From positions 53,067-117,066 of the forward strand of contig NZ_LYMM01000025.1 of the NCBI RefSeq assembly GCF_002896965.1: DNA of 64,000 bases, read 5' to 3'. Source of the DNA: Novosphingobium guangzhouense (GTDB lineage Bacteria; Pseudomonadota; Alphaproteobacteria; Sphingomonadales; Sphingomonadaceae). Position numbers and translations under genes: made by a program. Under the pieces are notes generated by a model. The model had not been told where the DNA came from and did no database searches. It saw only the letters and a list, made by a program, of their open reading frames with translations. Shown piece after piece: positions 18,058-27,392 of the stretch; positions within the stretch are counted from its first letter, which is position 1; each line of letters starts with the position of its first letter.

Positions 18058-18485
18058 GCCGCGAACCGCTACGCCCGCGCACCGCCTATCACCATTTCAC
18101 CCCGATCAGTACACGCTGGCACGACAACGACGTCTATGGCCACGTCAACAACGTGGTCTATTATTCGTGGTTCGACACGGCCGTGAATTCCTGGCTTATC
18201 GAGGTTGGCCTGCTTGATATCGAAAACGGCAACCCGATCGGTCTGGTGGTGGAAACAGGCTGTCGCTACGCCGCCTCGGTCGAATTCCCGCAAAGGGTCG
18301 AAGTGGGCCTGAAGGTGGCCCGACTTGGTTCCAGCAGCGTGACGTACCACCTCGGCATCTTCGTCGAAGGTGTCGAAGATCCTGCGGCCGAAGGGCAGTT
18401 CACTCACGTCTATGTCGACCGTGACACCCGCCGCCCTACACCGTTACCCGATGCATGGCGGCAGGCGCTGGAAGGTATTGCCTGA
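18054..18485 (+). CDS. Acyl-CoA thioesterase (4HBT hot-dog fold)
   Basis: 143 residues. Hot-dog-fold thioesterase; the segment HDNDVYGHVNNVVYYSWFD (residues 23-41) matches the 4-hydroxybenzoyl-CoA thioesterase/YbgC group, with the catalytic aspartate in the HDND stretch. No ATG is available at the N-terminus; a TTG at 18054 overlapping the preceding stop (TTGA) is the best start and keeps the whole domain. Last gene of the alkyl-sulfatase/beta-oxidation unit, stopping 6 bp from the convergent aldo/keto reductase gene. Substrate unknown. Confidence 0.85.
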   Translation: MSREPLRPRTAYHHFTPISTRWHDNDVYGHVNNVVYYSWFDTAVNSWLIEVGLLDIENGNPIGLVVETGCRYAASVEFPQRVEVGLKVARLGSSSVTYHLGIFVEGVEDPAAEGQFTHVYVDRDTRRPTPLPDAWRQALEGIA

Positions 18486-18491
18486 CCGGCC

Positions 18492-19457
<966 letters not shown>

Positions 19458-19505
19458 CTGTTTCGTCTCCAGCACGGGGTTAGGGTATCAGGGAATTCGG
19501 ATGGC

Positions 19506-22139
19506 TCACCACTTCACGTCGAGCCGGGCGTAATAGAATCCGCCATCAAGACCGAAGGGCGCGTAGCGATTGTAAGGCGCGACTTCGGTGCCGGAGATGA
19601 ACTGCAGGGCCTGGGCCTCCGCAGAGATCCGATCCGGTCTCTTGTTCAGAATGTTGGTTCCGCCAACGGAGATGCCCAGCCAGTCGGTCACCGCATAGTT
19701 CACATTTGCATCGACGGTGACGGCCGGTGACTGGTGTTCATCCAGAGCCGCGCTGGCTCCACGATACGTGGTGGAACTCCACCGCGTCGCCTTGACCCAT
19801 AGGTTGAGCTTCTCTCGCTCCCACCGCAGCGCAAGAGACGTGATGTTCTTGGGGTAGTAGCTGGTGAATTGCGCGCCAAGCATGCGCAGGGTGCCTTCGC
19901 TGGCAGTGCCGATAATCGCGGGAAGCGCGGAGAAGTTCTTGACCTTGGTGACATTCTGGTTGCTTGCAAGCGTCCAGTACAGCGTGCCCAGATCGCCGAT
20001 CGGATCGCTGTGCTCCAGCTTGAAATCGAAGCCCCTGGTGAGGGTACGAGCACCGTTGATGTTAAACGTCACTGAACTGACGTTGTAATTGCCCTGCGCG
20101 TTCAGCAAGTCGGCGAGCGGCGTACCCGCCGTGACGTTTGCCGATGCAGCCACGATACGGTTGCGAATGTCGATCAGGTATCCGTCCAGGGTCAGCACCG
20201 TGCGGGCAAATGGCCGTGCCACGAAACCGGCGCCCGCGTTGATGCTGTGCTCCGCCTTCAAGGCGGGAACACCGATCAAATGCCCCAGTTCATCGAAATG
20301 GTTGGTGGTGACGGACGTGCGCTGTGTGAACTCACCATAGGTCGGGCTCAGCGGATTGTTGTCGACCGAATAGCTGCCGCTGCGCGTGATATTGCGCTGC
20401 TGCAGAAGCGTCGGCGCGGAGAAGCCGTTGCCGAAACTGCCGCGAACGGCGAAGCCGTCGCTGAATTCATAGCGGGTGGAAACTTGCCCTGCCGGAGCGT
20501 TGCCAAAATCTGTGAAATGCTCGAAACGCCCTGAAAGGTCGATAGTCCACCGATCTGTGAGCTGCTGATTAAGCTCGATGTAGCCGGCAATGGTCTGTCT
20601 GCTCCAAGACCCGGTAGCTTCCGGCGGCGTACCTGACATGCCCTGTGCGCCAAGGTTGGGATGGGTTCCGGCAAGAGCGGTGCCCTCTGGCCAGACCCAT
20701 GTTCCCGCAAGATAGGAGAGCAACTCCCCCTGCCCCTTCCTGAAGCTGTCTCGACGATGTTCGGCGCCGAGGGCGATGGTCAACGGCTGGCCGAAGAGCC
20801 CTGAATCCACCTTCCGTGAGAGTGAAAGGGTGGACAGCAACTGTCCATTGATCTGCGAACCATCGTAAAAATCGCGCTGATCCCAGTATTCAGGCCCGGC
20901 GGACACATTGATGCTGTTCTTGGTATAGATCTTGGCATGGTCACCGCCGTAACCGCTACTGAGGTTCCAGTCCCAACCGGCCAGTTCACCCTTGACCCCC
21001 AGAACCGCCTGAAAGTCGTTCTCCCTGACGTCGAATGTCGGCAGATAGCCATCAGGAAACACAAGTTCGCCGCTCGTATACGGAGCATTCGCGAAAGGGT
21101 CCTGCGGACTGGGCGTGGTGCCGGGTGCACGCGACTGGTTCGATGCGGTGCGATAATAGCCCGGGCCTGATGAATAGCGCCAGGCATACGTGGCATTGCT
21201 GTAAAGCGTCACGTCGCCCAGCGGCACCTGCGCGTTGTACGCAAAGGAGAAGGTCTTCGAGGAAGGCATGCCCAGCCATTGCCGGTACCGCGACTTACTG
21301 GTCTCGCGAGGATCGAGCGAGCCATCGGCCAGCGTGGGATAGAGCAGCGTGGCGCGGTCCGAAAGCGAGGCCGCCTTGTAACCGGGAAAGTTGTTGGTCG
21401 CGTTCTGCCACTGCGCATTGGCGCTGAGGTTCACGAAGCCGCCATCGTCGTCGAGCCGCCATCCCTGATGGACCTGAATGTTTTTGGTGCGGCCGTACTT
21501 GTCGGGCAGGTCCCCAACGCTCTGGCCATACTGTCCGTAGTAGGCGGACAAGGATCCGCCATCGTCCACGGTCTTCTTGAGGATGATGTTGATCACGCCC
21601 GCGATCGCGTCCGACCCGTAAAGCGATGCCGCACCGTTCCCCAGCACTTCTATGCGCTCGATCGCATTCGAAGGGATCAGGTCCAGATCCGTGGGAGATG
21701 CGCCGCCGACCAGTAGCGAAGTCGTATGCCGGCGAACGCCGTCGACAAGGATCAGCGTGTCCTTGGCATCCAGCCCTCTCAGCCGTGCCCCCCGCACACC
21801 GGCGCCCTGCTGCCCTTGATAACCGCCCGCCTGGACCAGATAGCTGGGCAGCACCTGCGACAAGGCATCGCGCAGATTCTGCTTGCCGGAACGTGCGAGG
21901 TCTTCCGAATTGGCAACCGATATGGGCACGAGGCTTTTTTCGGCCGTCCGCCCTTCCGTGCGGCTGCCGGTGACGACGATCGTGTCTCCCTCTACGTCGG
22001 CAGCAGCCGGAGAATATTCTGCCTCTGCTCCGGTTTCCGCATTCGCCCGTCCCGCTGCCAAGGCCGTCAGCGCGCAGCCGATCAGGAGCGAATGACCAAC
22101 CAGGCGGAACCGCCCGCCTTGAGTGTGTGCTGTTTCCAA
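19506..22139 (-). CDS. TonB-dependent outer-membrane receptor (organosulfur region, copy 1)
   Basis: 877 residues. Signal sequence (hydrophobic segment ending GRANAE), plug domain beginning DTIVVTGSRTEGR with the LRDALSQVLPSYLVQ and RGLDAKDTLILVDGVR plug motifs, then a long beta-barrel ending in a C-terminal aromatic strand (YYARLDVKW). No STN signalling domain. No ATG fits the frame; the best start is a TTG at 22139 with GAGGG 9 nt before it. A palindromic operator-like site lies only 20 bp upstream. The ligand is unknown, but position in the desulfurisation island suggests an organosulfur compound. Confidence 0.88.
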   Translation of the reverse strand: METAHTQGGRFRLVGHSLLIGCALTALAAGRANAETGAEAEYSPAAADVEGDTIVVTGSRTEGRTAEKSLVPISVANSEDLARSGKQNLRDALSQVLPSYLVQAGGYQGQQGAGVRGARLRGLDAKDTLILVDGVRRHTTSLLVGGASPTDLDLIPSNAIERIEVLGNGAASLYGSDAIAGVINIILKKTVDDGGSLSAYYGQYGQSVGDLPDKYGRTKNIQVHQGWRLDDDGGFVNLSANAQWQNATNNFPGYKAASLSDRATLLYPTLADGSLDPRETSKSRYRQWLGMPSSKTFSFAYNAQVPLGDVTLYSNATYAWRYSSGPGYYRTASNQSRAPGTTPSPQDPFANAPYTSGELVFPDGYLPTFDVRENDFQAVLGVKGELAGWDWNLSSGYGGDHAKIYTKNSINVSAGPEYWDQRDFYDGSQINGQLLSTLSLSRKVDSGLFGQPLTIALGAEHRRDSFRKGQGELLSYLAGTWVWPEGTALAGTHPNLGAQGMSGTPPEATGSWSRQTIAGYIELNQQLTDRWTIDLSGRFEHFTDFGNAPAGQVSTRYEFSDGFAVRGSFGNGFSAPTLLQQRNITRSGSYSVDNNPLSPTYGEFTQRTSVTTNHFDELGHLIGVPALKAEHSINAGAGFVARPFARTVLTLDGYLIDIRNRIVAASANVTAGTPLADLLNAQGNYNVSSVTFNINGARTLTRGFDFKLEHSDPIGDLGTLYWTLASNQNVTKVKNFSALPAIIGTASEGTLRMLGAQFTSYYPKNITSLALRWEREKLNLWVKATRWSSTTYRGASAALDEHQSPAVTVDANVNYAVTDWLGISVGGTNILNKRPDRISAEAQALQFISGTEVAPYNRYAPFGLDGGFYYARLDVKW

Positions 22140-22158
22140 GAGTTCATGCCCTCACTTA

Positions 22159-22183
22159 ATACTCTATCTTTTTTATAGAGATT
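22159..22183. promoter_or_regulatory. Putative Rrf2-type operator (site C) before TonB receptor 1
   Basis: Inverted repeat ATACTCTAT-N7-ATAGAGATT: the inner arms CTCTAT/ATAGAG pair perfectly. One of six sites with the same half-site and 7-bp spacer, each ahead of a transcription unit in the 22-46 kb region. Placed 20 bp from the TTG start of the receptor gene. Confidence 0.65.
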
Positions 22184-22237
22184 ATGAGGTATGGCATCAT
22201 AGATTTTTTTGGCTCCCGACAAGCGGTGCTGATGCGT

Positions 22238-22271
22238 CCGCAGTTCAGGCAATCAGCTGCCTGAACTGCGG
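22238..22271 (-). terminator. 14-bp perfect hairpin after the N-acetyltransferase gene
   Basis: CCGCAGTTCAGGCA, six-base loop, TGCCTGAACTGCGG. Lies 14 bp after the stop of the acetyltransferase gene (minus strand). No U tract follows directly, so it may be a transcript-end stabiliser or Rho-assisted terminator separating this unit from the receptor gene. Confidence 0.6.
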
Positions 22272-22284
22272 GGACCCGCTGCCC

Positions 22285-23139
22285 TCAGCAAAACAGCGGC
22301 AGGCTCGCCGCTTCCTGTTCCGTCAGATCGATACGGAACACCGTGCGCAGCGTGTCTGCATAGTCTGCAGGGCCGGCGATCTCGCGTCGTCGGGTGCCGC
22401 CTTCCCCGTGTGCTGCGCCATATATCGTGAGGGTTCGGTCCACCATCGAGGCGAATCCGGTTTCGTGGGGAATGCTTGCCACATGCAAGGTCGTGAAACG
22501 CGTTTGCGCGCGCGTCGAGGCCCAATGGTTGGCCTGCTCCAGATCATCGGGGGCGACATCGGACAGATCGAACACATATTGCGGCTGCCAGTCGCCATGT
22601 TGCGCCGCGCGACCATCGGTTGCGCTTGCTGGTCCCGCGCGTTCCAGCAACCATTCACCTTCGAACGTGCCGCGCTCTCCGGTACGGCGCAAACGATGGC
22701 GGGCGCCATCAGCGGTCCGAACCTCTACGCCTTCCTCCAGCGGAAGCGGGGCAAGATCGCTGCCACCGAAACCGGCATCGGCCACCCAGGGCCGGCCATC
22801 GATGAGAAGCAACAGGCAAGTGTGGGTGCGAGGCGGCACAGCGTCTTCCGGCTGGCCCAGACGGACCCGTGCCAACAAAGGCCGATTTCTCACGCCGACC
22901 GCCGTCAAGGCATCCGAAAACAGGCGATTGTGTTCGAAGCAATAACCGCCGCGCCCCTGCACCACCAGCTTGTCGAACACGCTCTGCGGATCAATCCGGA
23001 TAGGACGTTGCAACATCGCGTCGAGGTTCTCGAACCCGATGTTCCGTCGGTGGGCTGCTTGCAACGTGGCAACGCCCTGCGGCGTGGCTGAAGGTGCGCC
23101 GGAAAGACCGATCCGGCCAAGATACTGATCGAAATTCAC
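22285..23139 (-). CDS. Arylamine N-acetyltransferase family protein
   Basis: 284 residues, usual length for bacterial NAT. Transfers acetyl from acetyl-CoA to arylamines or arylhydroxylamines through a Cys-His-Asp triad, all three visible: Cys in GRGGYCFEHN, His in PPRTHTCLLL and Asp in WVADAGFGG. A GTG at 23139 is chosen: AAGG lies 6 nt upstream and it gives the family-typical start MNFDQYLGRIG; an upstream GTG at 23187 would add 16 residues. Last gene of the DszB-like/binding-protein/DszC-like unit. The reason for an acetyltransferase in a sulfur cluster is unclear. Confidence 0.9.
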   Translation of the reverse strand: MNFDQYLGRIGLSGAPSATPQGVATLQAAHRRNIGFENLDAMLQRPIRIDPQSVFDKLVVQGRGGYCFEHNRLFSDALTAVGVRNRPLLARVRLGQPEDAVPPRTHTCLLLLIDGRPWVADAGFGGSDLAPLPLEEGVEVRTADGARHRLRRTGERGTFEGEWLLERAGPASATDGRAAQHGDWQPQYVFDLSDVAPDDLEQANHWASTRAQTRFTTLHVASIPHETGFASMVDRTLTIYGAAHGEGGTRRREIAGPADYADTLRTVFRIDLTEQEAASLPLFC

Positions 23140-23193
23140 AAGAAACCTTAAGTCGATGGTATATATTATGACCTCCTCACGGATCACTGTCCG

Positions 23194-24462
23194 TCAGAAG
23201 ACACGGCCCTCGTCGAAATCGTCGCGCACGCCATTGATGACGTAGTCGCCGATGACACGCGCCCGCAGCGCTGCCGGGTTGTGGTTGCACAACGTGCGCA
23301 CGTTTCGCCAGTGGCGGTCGAAGTTGCGTCCTCGCGCGGTCGCCGAACCGCCACCGGTATCGAACAGAAGTTCGGCGGCTTTCAGCGCCAACTGGCCTAT
23401 CATCACCTGCCCGCGCGAATTGGCAAGCTGCGCTGCCAGGACCACGTCGTCGAGATCGGGCGCATTCGCAAGGATCGCCGCCTGCGATATATCCAGGTGA
23501 CGCGCAGACTCCGCTATCAGTGTATCGATGGTATGCGACAGCACTGCGATGTCTCCAACAGTGCGCTGCACAAAATGGTCGTCACGCGCCGTCGCCGATG
23601 CGGAATGCTTGGCAGACCGCGCCTGGTGCTGAACATAGGACGTGGCATCGGACAGCACGTTACGAACGATCCCGGCCACTACAGCCATCAGATGCAGCTG
23701 CGCCCGCACTGCGCCGTGACGCTTGATAAAGGGGCTCGTTTTTACGCGCTGGAAGTGCAGCTCGCTTGCCTCTATGCGGACATTGTCGAGAACCACGCTG
23801 CCACTGGCGCTTAGCCGTTGACCCATGCCATCCCAATCGTCGCGAACGTCCACTCCTTCCCGGTTCGCAGGGATAATCACCCCGGTCGGCTGACCTTCGG
23901 CGTCGATTGCGCTGAAGCTAAGGTAGTCGGCAAAGATCGCGCCGGTGGCGTAATACTTGTGTCCGTTAAGACGATAGTGATCGCCTTCTTGCAGCAGCGT
24001 GGTGCGGATCATGTTCGGACGCGGCGTGCCGATCTCCATGTTCGCCCCCCCGAACAGCTTGCCCACCAGCACATCTACAGCAAAGCGCCTGCTGGAATCC
24101 GAATCCGGATCGAGCGCTATCGCTTCGAGAAAGCCGAAGTGCGTGCGCAGGGCATGAGCGACACCCGAATCCGCCGAAGCGATAGAGGCGATGATCTCCA
24201 CCTGATCTGCATGACTGCCGCCCGGGCCTCCCAGCGAAGTGGGAACGCGCAGCCAGGTAAGCCCGGTCGTTCGCAGCAACCGAAACAGTTCGTATGGTAG
24301 ACGACCCTCGCGCTCGCGCTCAGCCGCGCCTTCGGCGATCTTTGCGACGACAACGGGAAGGCCGGCAAGTATGTGCTCCCGCGTAAGGGGCTGCACTGCG
24401 GCCCGCCCGGCCCCTGCCTCGCGCACGCCTGTCGAGGGCTGCTGCAAAATATCCGTTGCCAT
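23194..24462 (-). CDS. DszC/SfnB-like FMNH2-dependent monooxygenase, copy 1
   Basis: 422 residues of the acyl-CoA-dehydrogenase fold, in the flavin monooxygenase branch (DszC, SfnB) rather than true dehydrogenases. Seen: N-terminal helical domain, beta-domain segments GTPRPNMIRTT and GHKYYATGAIFADYL, and the C-terminal FDRHWRNVRTLCNHNP segment typical of DszC relatives. DszC oxidises the sulfur of dibenzothiophene to the sulfone with reduced FMN. The ATG at 24462 has GGAG 9 nt upstream. Co-directional with the DszB-like and binding-protein genes. A paralogue is at 37078-38403; substrate unknown. Confidence 0.87.
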   Translation of the reverse strand: MATDILQQPSTGVREAGAGRAAVQPLTREHILAGLPVVVAKIAEGAAEREREGRLPYELFRLLRTTGLTWLRVPTSLGGPGGSHADQVEIIASIASADSGVAHALRTHFGFLEAIALDPDSDSSRRFAVDVLVGKLFGGANMEIGTPRPNMIRTTLLQEGDHYRLNGHKYYATGAIFADYLSFSAIDAEGQPTGVIIPANREGVDVRDDWDGMGQRLSASGSVVLDNVRIEASELHFQRVKTSPFIKRHGAVRAQLHLMAVVAGIVRNVLSDATSYVQHQARSAKHSASATARDDHFVQRTVGDIAVLSHTIDTLIAESARHLDISQAAILANAPDLDDVVLAAQLANSRGQVMIGQLALKAAELLFDTGGGSATARGRNFDRHWRNVRTLCNHNPAALRARVIGDYVINGVRDDFDEGRVF

Positions 24463-24504
24463 CAAACTTGTCTCCAAGGCAGCCGAAGCATCGGCGGCGT
24501 ATTT

Positions 24505-26106
24505 TCAATTGAACTTGAGATCCGCAAAGTTGCCGTAAAACCCTTCGGCCGTGTCAGGCAGGCGCGAGAGGCGCCTGCCTGAAAAGATGGAGCCGCTGGT
24601 AGTGTATAGGGGTATCCGAGGCAGGTCTGTCTGCGCGATACGCTGGAACTCGGCATAGTAGGCCCGGCGCTTCTCGATATCCGGCTCAACCTGCGCCGCC
24701 TCCAGCGCCCGGTCCAGCGCGGGATTGTGGTAATGTGCGCCATTGGAGAAGGCCACGCCCGGCTTGAAGCTCTTGGACCAGTAGAACCGCTGCGTCCCGA
24801 TAACCGGGTCCGGTCCCATCTGCCCGCCAGAGAGGGCGACTTCGAAATCACGATCGGTATAGATGCGCTTCACGAAGGTCGCAAAGTCCTGCGATCGCAG
24901 TTCAACCCGGATACCCACCCTGGCGAGCGCCGAACGGATATACTCCGCCAGCTTGATTGACCTTTCTCCCGATGGTGTGGGGTCAAGCGTGAAGCTGAGC
25001 CGCGCGCCCTTGGCGTCAGGCTTCAGTCCCGCTTCGTCGAGCAGGGCTTTCGCACGCTCCGGATCGAACGGATAGAGCGGCACGTCTTCACTGTGAAAAT
25101 CCTTGTAGACCGACGATATCGGGCTGCGATCTATCACCCCGTTGCCGAACAGGATGTGCTTCAGAATGAAGTCCGGGTCTATCGCATGGGCAACGGCCCT
25201 GCGCACCCGCACATCGCGTAACTTCGGCACATCCAGATTGAACTCCAGACCCATGCCCGCCGTGGGCAGAGCGAAATTGCGATCGTCGCGCACGATATCG
25301 GGCAATTTGGAAACGCGAGCGATATCTCCCGGCGCGATGCCGTTGGTGAACTGGATCTCACCAGTCTCCAGCGCCGCAGCATTGGCAGCGCTTTCTCCGA
25401 TGACCCGGAAGATGACGCCGTCCAGCGCCGGCTTGCCCTTGTCCCAATAGTCGCGGTTGCGCTCCAGTCTGATGAACTGGCCCCGCTGCCATTCCACGAA
25501 CCGGAACGGCCCCGTTCCGATCGGCGCATTGTTGGCCGGGTTGGAAAGAACGTCACGCCCTTCGTAGACGTGGCGCGGCACTACCTGGGATTCGAAAGAA
25601 GCCAGCGCGCTGAGGGCATAAGGCGCCGGATCGGAAAAGCGCAGAACTGCGGTCAGTGGGTCAGGCGTGTCCACCGCCACGAGTCTGGCAAAAGTCATCC
25701 TCCCACGGCTGTGATACTTACTCCAGATACTCAGCGCCGAATATGCGACATCGGCGGAAGTGAATGGCTTGCCATCGTGCCATTTCACCCCGGGCCGCAG
25801 GTTCAGGGTAAGCGTGCGCTTATCATCGCTGACGTTCCAGGCCTGCGCCAGCCCCGGCTCGGGCTTCAAATCGGCTGAGTAAGTGAGCAGACCGTCGAAT
25901 ATCTTGGGGGACACCAACTGCCCCCCACCCGCAGACGTGATCGCCGAGGTCAGAGTGGTGGGCTCTATACTGATGGCCACCACCAGAGTATTGCCCGCCC
26001 CTTCCGACGCCCCGCCGCATGCCTCAAGCAACGGCAGCATTGCCAGTACGCCGCCCATGCCCAGCACGCTACGGCGGCTGAGGGCGTTTAAATCATCGTC
26101 GTACAT
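24505..26106 (-). CDS. ABC transporter solute-binding lipoprotein, family 5 (Dpp/Opp type), copy 1
   Basis: 533 residues. Twin-arginine-like motif SRRSVLG followed by a hydrophobic stretch and a lipobox (LLEAC), so an exported lipoprotein. Body is the peptide/nickel/opine SBP_bac_5 fold (VKWHDGKPFTSADV, GTGPFRFVEW, FNLDVPKLRDVRVRRAVAHAID). Two ATGs, 26115 and 26106; the latter has AAGGG at 9 nt and is preferred. Strongly similar by eye to the protein encoded at 41605-43341, while only one permease/ATPase set is present. Substrate probably a non-peptide organosulfur compound, by context only. Confidence 0.92.
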   Translation of the reverse strand: MYDDDLNALSRRSVLGMGGVLAMLPLLEACGGASEGAGNTLVVAISIEPTTLTSAITSAGGGQLVSPKIFDGLLTYSADLKPEPGLAQAWNVSDDKRTLTLNLRPGVKWHDGKPFTSADVAYSALSIWSKYHSRGRMTFARLVAVDTPDPLTAVLRFSDPAPYALSALASFESQVVPRHVYEGRDVLSNPANNAPIGTGPFRFVEWQRGQFIRLERNRDYWDKGKPALDGVIFRVIGESAANAAALETGEIQFTNGIAPGDIARVSKLPDIVRDDRNFALPTAGMGLEFNLDVPKLRDVRVRRAVAHAIDPDFILKHILFGNGVIDRSPISSVYKDFHSEDVPLYPFDPERAKALLDEAGLKPDAKGARLSFTLDPTPSGERSIKLAEYIRSALARVGIRVELRSQDFATFVKRIYTDRDFEVALSGGQMGPDPVIGTQRFYWSKSFKPGVAFSNGAHYHNPALDRALEAAQVEPDIEKRRAYYAEFQRIAQTDLPRIPLYTTSGSIFSGRRLSRLPDTAEGFYGNFADLKFN

Positions 26107-26182
26107 GCAAATCATCCCTTGGAGGCGGAAAAGGAGGCGCCGATCCGGACCGGAAGGAAGATCAGCGCCTTCCTGTCACAGA

Positions 26183-27223
26183 TCAGGCAGCGACACGATG
26201 GGACAGCGCCGCCCACGGTCGCTCGTCCACCCAGGCCCGCACATCGAAGTCGGCTGCGAGGAACCCCCATTCGTGGAGGAAATCCTTGTAGTGAGCGATC
26301 GCATCGATCAGTTCCGGCTCAAGCCCGATGCCAAGATGGCGGTGCAAGTCTGGACCATTGGCAACGGCAACCACGTTTTCCGATGCACCCGCTTCACGCG
26401 CAACGAAGCGACGAACCTCTTCCGGGTGTGCTTCGGCCCAGGCGCTGGTACGCTGAAGAGTGCGCAGGATCGTGGTGACAAGATCGGGGCGGTCCTCTGC
26501 CAAACGTTCATCGACGGTCAGGACGCGCGGCGATCCAGAATTGATGCGAATACGCGGATCAGGATGGAAGCCGAACTCCGCAACAGCGTGTGCCGCGATC
26601 AGATTGGCGACCGCGACGCCCGCAGTGCCCTTGACGTAGATCGCATCCACTTCGCCGCGCAGCAGCGCCGCTACTTCGGCGCCGTATGCCTGCCGACCGC
26701 GCAGGCCGAATAGCTGCGGCCCCTCCCGTTCGTCCAGCACCGATCTGGTCAGCGCGATATCGACGATCTCCACGTCCCTGTGTGTCAGGCCCTCCAGTGA
26801 AAGTGCTGAGACAAGGCCCTTGAGCGCCGTGGCAGCCATGAAGTCAACGATCCCCGCAGGACGGCGCGGCACGCCAAAGCGACGGCCGACAAGGTCCCGC
26901 GTGGTGCGGATGCCGGTTTCCGGCAGCGTGATGATTGCCTGGAATTCATCGGTCCAGGTTATGCCGACAAGTCGGGTGCCAGCCCCTTCAGACCTTGCCC
27001 GGATCGGCGGCACATTACCGCCGTGACGGAACGAATAGGCAAGGTGATGATCGAAGTGGCTTGCGCGGACGGCTCGGTCCTGACTGTCCGCAATCGAATT
27101 GAGAGTGACGCCCTCCTTCGCGAAAGCATCGTCCAGAAAGCCCAGCTGGACAGCCAGACCCACCGGGGTCGGCACTGGGCAGCGCGTGTACCAGATTTCC
27201 GAGACGCTGTTCTTTTCCGTCAT
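26183..27223 (-). CDS. DszB-like sulfinate desulfinase
   Basis: 346 residues, close to DszB (365). DszB hydrolyses 2-(2'-hydroxyphenyl)benzenesulfinate to 2-hydroxybiphenyl and sulfite. Its catalytic Cys27, His60 and Arg70 have visible counterparts: C15 in TRCPVPTP, H56 in ASHFDHH and R66 in SFRHGGNVPP, with the same ten-residue His-Arg distance. The fold is that of ABC solute-binding proteins, but there is no signal peptide or lipobox, which argues for a cytoplasmic enzyme. The ATG at 27223 has AGGAGG 7 nt upstream. First gene of its unit, 126 bp after operator-like site D. A cytoplasmic sulfonate-binding role is the alternative. Confidence 0.85.
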   Translation of the reverse strand: MTEKNSVSEIWYTRCPVPTPVGLAVQLGFLDDAFAKEGVTLNSIADSQDRAVRASHFDHHLAYSFRHGGNVPPIRARSEGAGTRLVGITWTDEFQAIITLPETGIRTTRDLVGRRFGVPRRPAGIVDFMAATALKGLVSALSLEGLTHRDVEIVDIALTRSVLDEREGPQLFGLRGRQAYGAEVAALLRGEVDAIYVKGTAGVAVANLIAAHAVAEFGFHPDPRIRINSGSPRVLTVDERLAEDRPDLVTTILRTLQRTSAWAEAHPEEVRRFVAREAGASENVVAVANGPDLHRHLGIGLEPELIDAIAHYKDFLHEWGFLAADFDVRAWVDERPWAALSHRVAA

Positions 27224-27348
27224 TGCCATGCCTCCTGTTGATGGCGCGGGACAGCCGGCTGAAAAGCAGATCGACACTCCTGATGAGCTACCGACCCCAA
27301 CCTTTTCGCTGTTCGACATTCGATGATGCTGGCTGTGATGACAGGTAT

Positions 27349-27373
27349 ATTCTCTACTATTCCAATAGGAATT
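27349..27373. promoter_or_regulatory. Putative Rrf2-type operator (site D) before DszB-like gene
   Basis: ATTCTCTAC-N7-ATAGGAATT, 126 bp upstream of the DszB-like start in the 169-bp gap after the DszA-like gene. The surrounding 27335-27395 is markedly AT-rich in a GC-rich genome, as expected for a promoter. This implies the DszB-like unit has its own promoter although the genes lie on one strand. Confidence 0.65.
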
Positions 27374-27392
27374 TAGATTATCTGTCGAATGA

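Noticed and set aside
26183..27223. Reading the DszB-like protein as an ABC-type sulfonate/nitrate binding protein
   Set aside because: No signal peptide or lipobox, and DszB catalytic residues are conserved; kept only as an alternative.
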